Assembly: GCA_036346275.1 (NCBI GenBank) | Contig: CM070726.1 | Span: forward strand, 24,029,410 to 24,093,409 | Direction: 5' to 3' | Source of the DNA: Otatea glauca | Lineage: Eukaryota > Streptophyta > Magnoliopsida > Poales > Poaceae | Length of the DNA: 64,000 nt | Part shown: positions 43,917 to 55,699 of the stretch, in pieces | How the letters are laid out: each line of letters starts with the position of its first letter | Position numbering within the stretch: position 1 is the stretch's first letter | Translations under genes and position numbers: made by a program | The notes under the pieces: generated by a model | Databases searched by the model: none | The model's input: only the letters and a program-made list of their open reading frames with translations | What the model was told of the DNA's origin: nothing

Positions 43917-44456
43917 CGCCGACTTTTGTAGTCGGCAATAAATTTATGGGGTAGGCGCTAGATCTCAAACTCAAGGTCACACAAGACAAGGGGTTTAGAC
44001 AGTTCAGGCCCTCGCCGATGGAGGTAATACCCTAATCCTGTGTGCTGGGATTATGCAGATCTCTTGGATCTAAGATTGCTCAAAGCACAATATGCTCTAG
44101 GCGATATGAGGTGTGCTATGCTCTATGGCTTGATTGCTCTATGCTTGGATGATCGGATCCCTATGTTGTTGCCCGCCCTCTCCCTTATATAGCGGGGTGA
44201 GGCGGCTTACGAGTCCTCGACGGCTAAGAGATTCCGATCGGTTACAAGATTCTAGTCGGTTCCAGGATAGAGTTTACATCTTTATCTACCCTATTAATGA
44301 CTCGGATTACAACCGTATCTGTCATATCTAAATATAAGTTCAACTTCCTTTAGAATATGTCCCCTTGAGCACGGCAGCGGGGCCTGACGCGGGGAGTATC
44401 TTCTGGGCCTCCCTCTTGGGCCTGTTATGAGGGTACCCGGGTTCTTATATTCCACA
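43917..44456 (-). repeat. Element B 5' LTR (right copy)
   Basis: It starts with CGCCGACTTTTGTAGTCGG and ends TATATTCCACA. A TATA-like CTATATAAGG on the minus strand lies at 44183-44192. The adjoining 43895-43916 (GGCGCGCTAA region) should be the primer site. Confidence 0.85.
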
Positions 44457-44461
44457 AGGAC

Positions 44462-45645
44462 CAAAGGTCTTCCTCGAGGTGCTTCATGCACCCTCCGTCA
44501 AGGAAGATCCTAACAAGAAGGGAGATCCCGAACTACTTCTGATGGTCAGCAAGATCTCAGCGTCGCCCACAGTGTTGATGACCCTAATCATATAGTGCAT
44601 CCAAGGAAAAACAGAAATAGATGGTAGTGTTGAGGACTAGAGGCTCTTCATGAAGGCCAAGTCCTATGTACTCCTCAAGGGGATACTCTACAAAAAAGGG
44701 ACTTCCGCGCTACTCAAGTGCCTCCCAAGAAAAGAGGGGGCCTCACTCCTCCGAGAAGTGCATGAAGGTCTCTATGGCTCACACCTTTCAAGATTCCATT
44801 GAAATCCTCAAAACATGTGAAGATTGTCAAAGGATGGCACCGGCTCACCACTCCCCCGCTACACCTTTTCACCAGATACCAATCATTTGGCCTTTTGCCC
44901 GGTGGGGTATGGACCTGCTCGGGTCATTCCCATCGGCCAAGTGGGGTACAAGCATGCAGTGGTGGCAGTGGACTACTTCACCAAGTGGGTGGAAGTGGAG
45001 CCGTTGCTGACAATCACATCCCGAGTGGTGCAAAAGTCCTTCTGAAAGAATATTGTGTGCCGCTTCGAAGTTCCGAAGGAGCTTACTATGGACAATGGGA
45101 CTCAGTTTAATGCTTCCTCCTTCAAGGACTTTTGTGATTCAATTGGAACAGCCCTCTGCTTCGCTTCAGTTGCTCACCCTAAGTCCAACGAGGCGATCGA
45201 AAGGGCCAATAGCCTAATCCTCCAAGGCATCTGCCACTGACTCGACAAGAGCACACTTAAGTGCGGGCTGTGGGTGGAGGAACTCCTCAGCGTCTTGTGG
45301 GGCATGCGCACTACTCCTAGCCATTCCACGGGGCGAACACCTTTCTCACTTGTGTACGGAGTGGAAGCGGTCCTGCCCGCAGAGGTCTGCCACCGCTCCC
45401 TTCGTGTGGAGATGCTCTCGGGGGCCTACCGATCAACTTCATGGCAAACGAAGAAAATCACGAGATGGAAGTGGATTTCACGGAGGTCCGTGATGCACCC
45501 TCATCAAGCATGTCGCATACGAACGAGAAGTCGCTCATTTCTACAACAACTGGGTGTGGGGGCAGGCCTTCCTCCTAGGGGACTTGGTGTTAAAAAGGGT
45601 CACTGACCCAGGAGCCCAAGGGAAAGTCTATACCCCGCAGGCATA
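44462..45645 (+). pseudogene. Element C integrase
   Basis: The segment starts with LEVLHAPSVKED, the linker ahead of integrase, then a LREVHEGLYGSH zinc-binding block near 44750 and a shortened CQRMA-type region. The core is well preserved: VAVDYFTKWVEVEPL (44960), ELTMDNGTQF (45080) and EAIERANSLILQG (45195), so all three acidic positions are present. WGMRTTPSHSTGRTPFSLVYG follows. Stops near 45044 and 45238 and later shifts break it. After VTDPGAQGK the frame enters LTR-like repeats. Confidence 0.82.
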
Positions 45646-46355
45646 ACACAGCGGGCGCGCCACGGGAGAATCCCTTATACCCCTACGGGCGTGCTACGAG
45701 AGGCTCCCTCATACCCCCGTGGGCATATACGGAAGGCTCCCTCATGCCTCCGCGGGCATGCTACAGGAGGCTCCCTCCTTTCTCTGTGGGCATATACGGG
45801 AGGCTCCTTCCTACCCCCGCGGGCATATATGGGAGGATCCCTCATGCCTCTGCGGGTGTGCTAGGGGGACTCCCTCCTACCCCCATGGGCGTCTACGGGA
45901 GACTCCCTGCTACCCCTGTGGGCGTGCTATGAGAGGTTCGCTCATGCCTCCGCGGGCGCATTTCGGGAGGCTCCCTCATACCCCCTGCAGGTGTGCTACG
46001 GGAGGTTCCCTCATGCCTCCGCGGGCGTGCTACAGGAGGCTCCCTCGTACCCCTGCGGGCATCATGGGAGGCTCCCTCCTACCCCTCGGGCATATACGGG
46101 AGGCTCCCTCATGCCTTCGCGGGTGTGCTACGGGGGGCTCCCCCCTTGCCTCTGCGGGTGTGCTATGAGAGACTCCCTCATACCCCTAGAGGCGTCTACG
46201 GGAGGCTCCCTCGTACCTCCGTAGGCTCTCTAGAGGAAGTACTCGGGGTCTCCAGTCCTCTAAAGGGTCTCACCTCGCCCTATATCCACTGGGCACTTAG
46301 CAAGTGCCCTGACCGCAGGGCACTTGGCAAGCCCCTGGCCACAGGGCACTTGCCA
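45640..46355 (+). repeat. LTR-derived minisatellite block inside element C pol
   Basis: From GTCTATACCCCGCAGG the sequence becomes about nineteen units of the 31-32 bp LTR minisatellite. It is followed by TCTCTAGAGGAAGTACTCGGGG and GGGTCTCACC, matching the LTR at 38275-38330, and then GGGCACTTGGCAAG. The order is the same as in the LTR (37690-38540). It stands where the C-terminal domain of integrase should be. Confidence 0.8.
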
Positions 46356-46419
46356 TTATTGAAGACGAGCAGCTCAAGCACGCCTGGAACATGAACAAGC
46401 TCAAGAGGTTCTACATTTA
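46356..46419 (+). pseudogene. Element C pol C-terminal tail
   Basis: A short frame, EDEQLKHAWNMNKLKRFYI and stop (46361-46420), is the conserved end of Tat polyproteins (a WN-x2-x-LK-x-Y pattern). It follows the LTR-like block, so the block interrupts pol and does not follow it. Confidence 0.7.
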
Positions 46420-48331
46420 AGGTTTTTTGTACGCTGCAACAGCACCTATCACGTATTGATGTAAACCCTTCTAAGGTCATCAATGCAGTATCAAATTAAG
46501 TCCCCCATGTCTCCTATCACTTGTGTGGTTGTCTCGAAAGACCCATCCCCACACGTAGCTGTGGGGGATGGGTTAGAACCTCGCATCCTCCGTGTGAATA
46601 TCTACAGGGCACATGGCCTCCGAGGCCTACCCCTAAAAAAGCCCCAAGCGGCCCGGACATTTCGTGTTCCCCTCGTGTGCCCCCCTCTCTGTTGGACATA
46701 GGGAGCAGGCAATGACTTAAGGCATCTTGCCCAAGTCATAGGGTGTTCCATAGCTTAGACCCCAATGGACCCCTGGTGCTAAGCCAAAACGACCGCCGGG
46801 TCACAATCTCATCCCTCTCCGTGGGAAGCAACAGGAACCTTCTTATTGCAAGGAGCATAGCCCGGGAGACATCCCCTTCCCAGTAGGCACAGGCCTAAGC
46901 ATCTTGGCGAAGCCAAATAAGCAATTCACGACGCTCCTATGGGGGCTACGCCTTGAGCCAGATGCCCAACCCTCTAAATAGGTCTTATGGCTCGGTGCCC
47001 CTAAGTGGCCCGAGAGCCAAGACAAAGCTAAGGTCACCCAAGGGCAAAATGGGGACCGAGCCCTCCTCATCGTCGCGCGGGGAAAGAAACACTCCCGCGC
47101 TGTCTAATGGGAAGGGGGACTCACCCCCTTCATACATAACATAAGATAAGTTACTTCCTCTCCTTTGGGGAGAAGTAACTATATAACCCTCTGGTGGGGC
47201 GCCCGCGCCTTGAACCCCTCTTGGGACCCAAGGCATGATCATACCCCCATAAAGTCATCCAATCCTGCGGCAGACCTTCTTTGGTGGGCATAATCGGCGT
47301 GGCGCCTGAGCCCTCTGTGCACTTCATTTATAGCGGATACCAACTGCCCTGTGGGACACATCCTAGAACAAAGCATTGCAAAAACTATAAGTCATCCATA
47401 TCATAACACCAAAGCAAGTTCATACAGAATGAGGAGAGCACGCCCCCACAACCGTCATGAGCAAATCCTTTGGGCGTTAGCACAAGCGCTCGGGGGTAAA
47501 CCAATGGGGTGTGAGGGGCCCTGAGCGACCAAAGTGCGCAGGAGATGAGTCTCAGTGCCCAATCCAACGTCTCTCTTGGGCGCTCACCCAAGTCCCCAAG
47601 GGCAAGAAGGTTCGCAAAATAGCAAGTCCTTTGATCCGTGACCTCCCCATAAGCTACACGGGTTGTGGGCGTTTCGGAAGTGCCCCGTCTAAACAAGAAG
47701 CCAAAATGGGCAGAAGATTTGGTGCCCTGTTGGCCTCAGAGCCCGAGACAGGCAGGCGTCCTAGTGCTCCCCTAGGCATAGGGGGAAGGCCGGCGCCCAG
47801 CTTGGTATAGAGGGAGGGCCAGCATCCTCTGGATACTCGCGGTCCAAGAGGTCCAACCCTCACTCCCTTCAAGCAAAGAAGAAACAAGCAGAAAAGCAGG
47901 GCGCTACACCCGGATGCCCACTCTAAGGCAGGCAGGTGACTCCCTGAAAACCAACCCAGGCGTTGGCCCAAGTGCTCGACAGAACCCTGCATGGGTGTTA
48001 GCCATAGCGCACAATATGAGCCGAGGGAGACACCTAACTAGTGTGTCCTCCCTTGGCCTTGGGCACTGTAGCTAACCGCAGGTGGGGGATATTGCGTGGG
48101 GGGCTCTGCCTATCAAGAATGTGGTAATGTATGAGCCCCTAGGCACCACTATAATGCCCACCTTGGGCAGCCCAGGAAAGGATGCCAATGCCCATGGGGT
48201 AGAAATGGATGAGGAGAGTTTACTCCATAGGCTTAAACTTTGGGTGGCGATGTAGCGCACGAAAAGATGGCACGATAGCTTTCTCTTAACCCTCGGTCAT
48301 TCTCAAAAATACCCGAGGGCATAGGGGCTAG
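46420..48331 (+). other. Element C region between pol and 3' LTR
   Basis: About 1.9 kb of GC-rich DNA with no recognised protein. Frames of 60 to 112 codons occur on both strands, as expected from composition. The last bases (ACCCGAGGGCATAGGGG, 48311-48327) may hold the polypurine tract before the LTR at 48332. Confidence 0.5.
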
Positions 48332-48369
48332 TGTTGAGGGGAAGTTCCCTCATAACCCCACAGGCATGC
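48332..48369 (+). repeat. Element C 3' LTR, first 38 bp
   Basis: TGTTGAGGGGAAGTTCCC and on to CAGGCATGC match the start of the left LTR. It is then interrupted by D; the last five bases, CATGC (48365-48369), are the target duplication. Confidence 0.88.
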
Positions 48370-51300
48370 TGTAACATCCCAAAATTTGGCTTAATTAAGT
48401 TTTTACTGTTTAAAAGTGCATTTGTGATTTTCTGGAATTTATTTGGATTTTGCTGGATGTATTGGAATTAAATGTTATTTCAAGTTTATTGCTTTTTAAT
48501 CAAAAGTATTTAAATCTGTGCCAAGTTAAAATAAAGTTTGGCCAAAAATATTTTATTTGAGTCCAGAATGTCTCAAAGTATTTTTGAGATTTTTCTTGGA
48601 TTTTTCCTAATAGTTTTATTGCCTAAAATAAATAAAATGAATTTCTAGAATTATTTTAATTGGGAAACCCTTTTGAAAATCGGTGAACAGTGTTGGGCTC
48701 AAGCCCATACATCGCGTGTGCGACCAGTGGAACGCGCCCGATTAGCCCATGATCCCAGAGGAAATCGTGTCGAGCCGTTGGATCGCGATCGATGGCTTGT
48801 GTCATGCCACGTCGCGAACGCGCCTAAGCCATAGGATCGTGATCGCGTGGTCGTGGTGGATCGTGTCTTTCCGTAACCCTAATCGATCGCGGCCGTTGAT
48901 CCAAGCGAAGGCCCGATTGATCTCGTCGGGAAATCCGGTGCGTTCGTTGCGCCACGTGGACGCTTCGTGTGAATCGTCTCCGCGGGACTCGAATTCGCCG
49001 CCGTGTCCGAGAAGGACTCCGCCGCCGCGTCGGTTGGTTTTCGTGCACCGCGCGTGGTCGCCGAGGCTATTTAAGGGGTCCGCAGCCTTCCGAGAATCGC
49101 CATCGGCGCCGCAGCTTTTGGTCGGAAGGGTTTCGCGAGATTCGACGTAGAACACGCCCGGAGCTCGTCGGAGTTGATCGCCGCACCGCCGAGGTTTTCG
49201 CTAAAGAACGTCACCGATTCAGCGGTTTTGGCGTTTGGTTCCAGATCCGGATTCGCCAAGGTGTGCCGCGTCGACGAAGCCACTTGTTCACGCGGGGACA
49301 CGTCGAACGCCGTCGCCGTAGCTTCTTCCTCATCTCGGTGGTTTTCTTCGCCGCTTTCGCCATTAGTCTCGGGTGAGTTTTTGACCGTCGGATTCGAGCG
49401 AACGGGAGGATTGAACGCGCCGCATGTGTCGCCGCCGTTCGATCGGATCGGACCGTAGATGCGCGCGCGTGTTGCGATCGGCGGGAAGCGCGACCAATCG
49501 GGACGAGGCGCGTGGCGCCGCCGGGTTTCGGCGTCGTGGCGCGGGTTCACGGTGGACGGAGGAGGTCTCGTGGACCAGTGTCCATGCGCCGAGGCCACGT
49601 GTCGAGCTCGTTGGTTCGGTCCATGGTCGACGCCACGCTGACGTCATAAATCGATTTTTCAAGATAAAAATAAATCTGTTAATTCGTATTTTCCGATTTT
49701 ACGATTTGATTTATTTCAAACTTCAAAAGGCTATATCTTTTGCATTGTAACTCGGAATTGAGTGATTCCAGTTTCTAAAAATTTGTAAAATTGAGATCTA
49801 TTTAATGGTGAATTTTAATTGATTTTTGGAGTTCAATTGCTCTCTGTTTTGGCATTTATTTGCTTTTCTCTTTCGATGACGCGTGAGACGTTGAATTGTG
49901 CGACGCTTGGAGGAAGATCAAGCAACCCAAGAGCAAGCTTCAGATCAAGATCAGGACCTATTCCAAGGCAAGTTGTGCTTTGATCATGTTGAACCCATGT
50001 TTATAAAATTGCTATGTTTGTTTTACAATATTGCATATATTTCAAATATACAATTGTTTCAAATTAGATTGGGTTTAGCTAAAATACCAGATTGATCTAT
50101 ACCCTACCTTGTCATTATATGCCATGAACCATTGTCACCCTAGATTGGTTTAATATAGTTGATTAATAATTATGATCAACATTGGAGGTTAGACCGTATT
50201 AGTTGCTTAGCCATGCCACGTCATCACATGTGTCGTAATCATTGTTAATTAATCTTGATTAACGGAATATGGAACAATGTTATGAACTTGTGTGTCATGT
50301 GGGATCACACGACGAGATTGAGTTGTTGTGGCGAGTCATGTCACGCAACGATGTTGAATTGTTGATGGCACGTGGTGCTTGGTAATCAAGCGGGTGATGA
50401 TAACTTAGATTGGGGCAAGTGGCAAGGGGCGAGGAGGCCAAGGTGGGCCCGATGGGCGATGGTATGTGGAAGTCTTGCCTTGATCACACTAAGGACTTAA
50501 CCTTGCAAGCCTTTGACTGAGTCAATCATGCAACCACATGTCCGTATGGGCCACTTAGTGAGTAATTTGCAAAGTCTTAATTTTGATACTATCGTGGTCG
50601 GTGTGAGTTCCCGGTCAGGTGTAATTCACATGGCGCAAGAGGGGGCCCCGGATGTAGTTTACTGACCGCCAAGTGTTGAAACCTTAGCGGGTAGTATCGG
50701 GTTAAGATAGAACATTGTAAAGGCTTTGTTATAATCTCTCGCCTTTGTGGTGTTTGGTTGTATCACGTGGGTAAAGTGCATAACCTCTGCAGAGTGTGAA
50801 ACTATTCGGATAGCCGTGCTCGCGGTATTGAGCAATGCTCGGGAATTACAGTTAAGGGTTAGCTTAATTAATTGGACAACTTGGTTGGGATGGCGGAATG
50901 CCATGTGGAAGATGGAATTTAACTTAGGATTGGAAACTTGGTTTACTTGAGAAATACTGAATTTATTTATTATCGTTATTGGTTTTACATCCTTTACAAT
51001 CTATATACTGTATTCGTTCATAAATGCTGCTTATTGCAAAATAGCCATGATAGCCTATCCATTGGAATAAGCCTTGCATATAGATACATGGAATTGCATT
51101 CTGTGCACAACTTGTTGAGTGCTTTAAGTACTCACCCTTGCCAAACAACAATAATCAACAGTTGAAGAATCTACACCTGTGTTGGAAGATGAAGTCCAAG
51201 AAGACACGAGTCATTAGGGTCCGAGCCTTGTCGGTTGACTGTGGTGACTGATGAGCTACCTACGTTTCTACTTTCCGCTGCTTAATTATTAGTTTATATT

Positions 51301-51501
51301 TTCAGTCTTGCCCTGCGTGGCTTAATAATGTAAGTTGGTCATAAGATCATACATTTAGTTATATCAATAAATGAACTATTATTCTATTATCGTTGTGTAT
51401 GATGTGATATGTACCAATGATAAGCTGTGTGCACTAGCGTTGATCCTGGGAATAGTGCAGTAAACACAGTGGGTTCGAATCAGTGGATTCGGGTCCCTAC
51501 A
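48370..51501 (+). repeat. Element D 5' LTR
   Basis: It starts TGTAACATCCCAAAATTTGG and ends GGGTCCCTACA. An AT-rich start is followed by a GC-rich stretch (about 48700-49640) around the likely promoter, then a long AT-rich remainder that is nearly identical to the right copy. Frames here (for example 48749-49598, both strands) are composition effects. Confidence 0.93.
49068..49077 (+). promoter_or_regulatory. Putative TATA box of the element D 5' LTR
   Basis: CTATTTAAGG stands inside the GC-rich part, about 700 bases from the LTR start. The same sequence is at 57868-57877 in the right LTR. Motif match only. Confidence 0.5.
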
Positions 51502-51505
51502 GAGG

Positions 51506-51517
51506 TGGTATCAGAGC
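51506..51517 (+). other. Primer-binding site of element D
   Basis: TGGTATCAGAGC, four bases after the LTR, is complementary to initiator tRNA-Met. Confidence 0.88.
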
Positions 51518-51648
51518 ATACTGACTGTAGGTCTTGGCCCTAGATAGTTTGGAGGTGTCTTGAGTGTGTCCAAAATTATTTTCTAAAAAGAAAATCTAAG
51601 CTTGACTAATAAAACCCTCTCGACTCATCTCATTCTCTACTTCTCGCC

Positions 51649-52431
51649 TTGGCTAAATTTACCCGCTTTACTTGTTGTTTGGGTGGAGAACTTATTCCAA
51701 GTTCTTGTGGAGCAGATGCCGATCGTTCGACCTTTGAGAGGCGGTGGCGGCTACGCCATGGAGTGTGGAGAGTACTTCAGACGCTTGAGGTTTCTATCGT
51801 CCACTTTACCGAGGAGGCGGTGGTCGCTGAATGGTGTACACCGAGGATTTATTTGCAAGTTGATCATCTACGGGAGAACGAAGAAGCTAGCAGGCCAATC
51901 AACATCTCCGCCGTAAGATTCTCGCACGAGGTTGCAATTCAGAGGTCGCCGACTTGCTCTTCGCCGTGTTCGCCGCGACTACGCCGACGAGCTTCACGAC
52001 TCGGTGTTCCGACTTCACCTGACGCTCAAGCATGCCAAGACGACGGATCGAGGGGAGCGAGTGTGCTACAACGACGCACCTTGCGAGTTCGCCCTTGCCC
52101 AGAGGATCATATGAGAGAGACTACCCAGAGCCGGAGGGCGTACGAGGCACTCAGAGTAGCGAGCAGAGCTCGAGGTGACCCGTGCTTCACCATCGGGATG
52201 ATCACCGAGCCGGGAGAGGCCCCGAGGCGCTTGAGGACGAGTGGAGCGCGTGACTCGGAGAGTTCAGGAGCCACCGAGGAGTCCGAGGAGGATCCAGAGG
52301 AGCGAGAGTGGGAGCGAGGGGAGTGCACCCGCTGTTGCAGAGGATCTAGTAGTAGGTCACGGGATAGGTTCGCTCCGATGCCCGCCATCCACCGTGTATG
52401 CGCCGGATCACCTCACCAGGTGGGTGGATGA
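51649..52431 (+). CDS. Unrecognised ORF ahead of gag in element D
   Basis: A 260-codon frame, the longest unbroken one on the plus strand of D, lies between the primer site and gag. It is rich in Arg, Ser and Glu, with an acidic stretch (EESEEDPEEREWERGE) in the last third. Overlapping frames also read plausibly in places (such as 51602-51916), so the original product may have been in more than one frame with shifts. I know no family for it. It could be an extra protein of this retrotransposon family or a chance opening in GC-rich leader. Confidence 0.35.
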   Translation: MAKFTRFTCCLGGELIPSSCGADADRSTFERRWRLRHGVWRVLQTLEVSIVHFTEEAVVAEWCTPRIYLQVDHLRENEEASRPINISAVRFSHEVAIQRSPTCSSPCSPRLRRRASRLGVPTSPDAQACQDDGSRGASVLQRRTLRVRPCPEDHMRETTQSRRAYEALRVASRARGDPCFTIGMITEPGEAPRRLRTSGARDSESSGATEESEEDPEEREWERGECTRCCRGSSSRSRDRFAPMPAIHRVCAGSPHQVGG

Positions 52432-52707
52432 GTGAGTGTCACCTTGAGCCGTGTTGAGACTCGAGTGTGAGTCGCGTCTTTAAGTTAGTCTTTACCTTTC
52501 TAGTTGACGTTAAGGTTTCGTGTTTAGTTTGCTTCTTGGTAATCTTGAGTGTGCGTTATGTGTTGCAAAGCTTGTAGGCTTAAATAAGCACCATACCAAG
52601 TTAAATAGAGAATTGTTCAGTTTGGGTATAACATATCTCCCGCTTTAGAAATTCTTACTTCTTATCTATGCTACATCTACCTTTCCTAACCTAAGAGGCA
52701 ATCATCG

Positions 52708-53720
52708 ATGGTGAATACTCGAGGAAACAACGGTGCTTTGAAGTGGATGCGTCGAATGACAATCCCAATGATGGAGGCAGCCCTCAACCACCGCCAATGG
52801 ACATGCAGAACTGGGAGCATTCCTTGCAAAGCCACAGACTAAGCGATGCAGCATAATGATGCAGCAGATGCAAGAGATGACCAATGCGTGATAAACCACA
52901 ACAATCCTGCAACTCAGAACAATCATGGTGGACCTCGACCTATGTCCAAGCTATCGGATTTTATGAGGACTAGGCCACCAACTTTTTCGGGAAATGTGAA
53001 TCCTTTGGAAGCCGATGACTGGCTTAGGACAATTGAGAAGAAGCTGCACATCACTCAGTGTGAAGGAAATGAGAAGGTGCTTTACGCCTCTCATCAACTG
53101 GAAGGGACCGCCGCAGAGTGGTGGGAGAACTACTGTGCCGCTCATGGAGCCCCGCAAGAGATAACCTGGGAGGAGTTCACTAATGCTTTCCGCCGAAGAT
53201 CATGTCCTGCAGGGAATGATGGATCTTAAGAAGGAGGAGTTGAGCTTTGAAGCAAGGAGGCCAACCGGTGGCGAATACGAATAAATTCACTCAATTAGCT
53301 CGTTATGCCCCGAGGACGAAGCGACGGATAAAGCTAGGCGCCTCGTTTCATGAAGGGATGAATTCAGATCGCAGTGGGACTGATTACCCACAATTTTCCG
53401 GATTTTCAGGAGCTGGTAAATAAGGCTTTAATCCTAGAGGACAAGCGCAAAGAGCTAGGTGAAAACCGTAAGCGCTTGATGAACAATCGAGGTGGACGCC
53501 CAAACCATCTACGCTTGAGGATGTCACCCAAAGAATTTGCTAGATTTCAACCACCACCGGGAACAAGACATCAACCCCTACACTCGCCTCGCCAATCGAA
53601 TTTCGGACCCAGCGCAAGGCAACAATGCACAGTGGGGAAATCAAGAATCTGCAGTGAAGAGATGCTATACTTGCAATGAGCCAGGCACTTTTCAAATAGG
53701 TGTCCACGTATGGAGGCATC
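52708..53720 (+). pseudogene. Element D gag
   Basis: An ATG at 52708 gives MVNTRG, the usual start of Tekay gag. The core at 52846-53229 has KLSDFMRTRPPTFSG, EADDWLRTIEKKL and EGTAAEWWENYCAAHG. It continues at 53374-53679, and a damaged zinc knuckle (RCYTCNEPG) is at about 53660. Frame changes are at about 52745, 52845, 53200 and 53640. Confidence 0.85.
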
Positions 53721-53779
53721 ACACCGATTCGTTTCAACCTGGGAACAACACCGCTAAAGCACCAACATCGAGGAAATCG

Positions 53780-54190
53780 TGCACCAAGCCTGCCGAGCAA
53801 CGCCGCGATCAACAAAGTCGTGGAAGAATCAACCACATCACCACCGATGGAGCTCGAGGAAGCTACTGACGTCGTCTTGGGTAAGTTCTTGGTCAACTCG
53901 ACTGCTACTGCTTTGTTTGATTTCGAGCTTCGATTCGCTTGTTTCTCAAAGTTTTGCAACCAAGAATGGATTTAAAGTGGTGAATCTTAAGTGTGTGCTC
54001 TTAGTCCAAGCCCCAGGATCTGAGCTTAGATCTAGCCTTGGGTGTTTGGGAGCTAAGTTGCTTATGGATGGGATAGAATTTCTCGCGAATCTTATCTTGA
54101 TAGATGCGCAATCCCTAGACGCCATCCTTGGAATGGATTGGCTGTCCAAGCATAAGGTCGTTTTAGATTGTGGCCAAGGATCGTGACCTT
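53780..54190 (+). pseudogene. Element D protease
   Basis: The reading has VVLGKFLVNSTATALFDFE, where the aspartic active site should be but is disrupted by short indels, followed after a frame change by VVNLKCVLLVQAPG and DAILGMDWLSKHKVVLDCG, the conserved end of Tekay protease. Confidence 0.78.
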
Positions 54191-55250
54191 GGAAGGCCCT
54201 AGTGGCAAGAAAGTGGAGTTTCAAGCGACCGCAGATTCGACGGCGATTAACGGTCAAGCAGATGTGAAAGCCATCAGCATGGAAGATGTGCCAGTAGCCA
54301 GAGAATACCCGGATGTATTTCCAGAAGATTTGCCAGGATTGCCACCAGATCGTGATATCGAGTTTGTCATCGAGTTAGCACTCGTGCAAAGACCGATATC
54401 AAAGAGACCATATCGGATGCCTACCGACGAGTTAGTAGAAATGAAGAAGCGATTGAGGAACCGCAAGAGAAAGGTTTCATTAGACCAAGTTCATCGCCGG
54501 GAGCCCGGTTTTGTTTGTTCGCAAGAAGGATGGAAGTCTTAGAATGTGCATCGACTACAGTGCACTTAATGAAGTAACGATCAAGAATAAGTATCCGTTG
54601 CGGGATCGACGACTTATTTGATCGCTTAAGAGGAGCTGGAGTTTTCTCCAAGATAGATCTTCGCTCGTGATACCATCGATTGAAGATCCGAGCGGAGGAT
54701 GTACCTAAGACTGCGTTTTCTACGCGATATGGACATTACGAGTTCACATCATGTCATTCGGATTGACTAATGCCCAAAGATATTTCATGAACATGATGAA
54801 TAAAGTCTTCATGGATTACTTGGACAAGTTTGTTGTAGTCTTCATAGACGATATTTTGGTTTACTCAAGGCGGAGGAAGAGCATGCAGAACATCTGAGAA
54901 TGGTTTTAGACAGGCTGCGAGAGCATCAACTATATGCTAAGTTTAGCAAGTGTGAATTTTGGAAGGAGAAAGTTGAATTTCTCGGTCATGTAATGACTAC
55001 CAAAGGAGTCGCATTGATCCCAAACAAAGTGGACGCAGTGTTGCATTGGGAGCCACCAAGTCTTGTTACTCAGATTCGTAGTTTTCTGGGAATGGCGGGA
55101 TATTACCGTCGGTTCATAGAAGGATTCTCGACAATTGCTAAACCCCTTACGCAGTTGTTAAAGAAAGAGAAGAAGTTTGCATGGACGCCAGAGTGCGAGA
55201 AAAGTTTCATGGAATTAAAGAAGTTTAACAATGGCCTCGTATTAGTGTTG
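54191..55250 (+). pseudogene. Element D reverse transcriptase
   Basis: Recognisable blocks in order: EYPDVFPEDLPGLPPDRDIE (54305), MCIDYSALNEVTIKNKYPL (54545), a motif-A region near 54645, FGLTNAQRYFMNMMNKVF (54757), the catalytic VVVFIDDILVYS (54832-54868), and LGHVMTTKGV with GMAGYYRRFIEGFSTIAKPL (54980-55145). At least six frame breaks lie between them. The FIDD box keeps both Asp residues. Confidence 0.85.
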
Positions 55251-55630
55251 CGGATGTGCGTAATGGATTTGACATTTATCGCGATGCTTCAAGCGAGGGC
55301 TTGGGATGCGTGTTAATGCAAGAAGGCAAAGTCGTTGCTTATGCGTCGAGACAATTGAGACCGCATGAAGTGAATTACCCAACGCATGATTTGGAGTTAT
55401 TTGCAGTAGTGCATGCTTTAAAGATATGGCGCCATTATCTCATAGGAAATAGATGTGAGATATATACGGACCATAAGAGTCAAATACATATTCACTCAAT
55501 CTGACTGAATATGAGACAGCAAGATGGCTTGAGCTAATTAAGGATTATAATGTGGGAATCCATTATCATCCCGAAAAGCCAATGTGGTGGCGGATGCCCG
55601 AGTCGAAAAAGCCATAGCGCAAATGCATTG
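55251..55630 (+). pseudogene. Element D RNase H
   Basis: The frame 55256-55504 has IYRDASSEGLGCVLMQEGKV, VAYASRQLRPHEVNYPTHD and IYTDHKS, with the acidic positions of RNase H. It then loses frame before the connection to integrase. Confidence 0.85.
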
Positions 55631-55699
55631 TCAATGGAGGATCAACCGAATTATGCAAGGAATTTGAGAGGTTGAGATTGGAGGTCGTTCATAAGGAAT

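Larger units (their letters stand above)
41788..44456 (-). mobile_element. Element B: short deletion derivative of the element A family
   Basis: Two LTRs of about 540 bp (41788-42327, 43917-44456) enclose only 1.6 kb. The flanks are AGGAT (41783-41787) and AGGAC (44457-44461), a duplication with one mismatch. The inside holds the gag N-terminus (minus strand) and the sequence next to the 3' LTR, both matching A; everything between is lost. It could have moved only with proteins supplied by a complete relative. Confidence 0.85.

Noticed and set aside
45719..46394. 149- and 133-codon frames of proline/glycine-rich repeats
   Set aside because: Same minisatellite, copied into pol of element C. 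Not a separate gene.
46420..48331. Possible extra or antisense gene between pol and 3' LTR of element C, as in element A
   Set aside because: No frame longer than 112 codons, no match to the antisense family of A and no coiled-coil or conserved motif.
48749..49750. Several overlapping frames over 100 codons on both strands in the LTR of element D
   Set aside because: They lie in the GC-rich promoter part of the LTR and recur with shifted frames at 57478-58546; no frame is conserved between the two copies.
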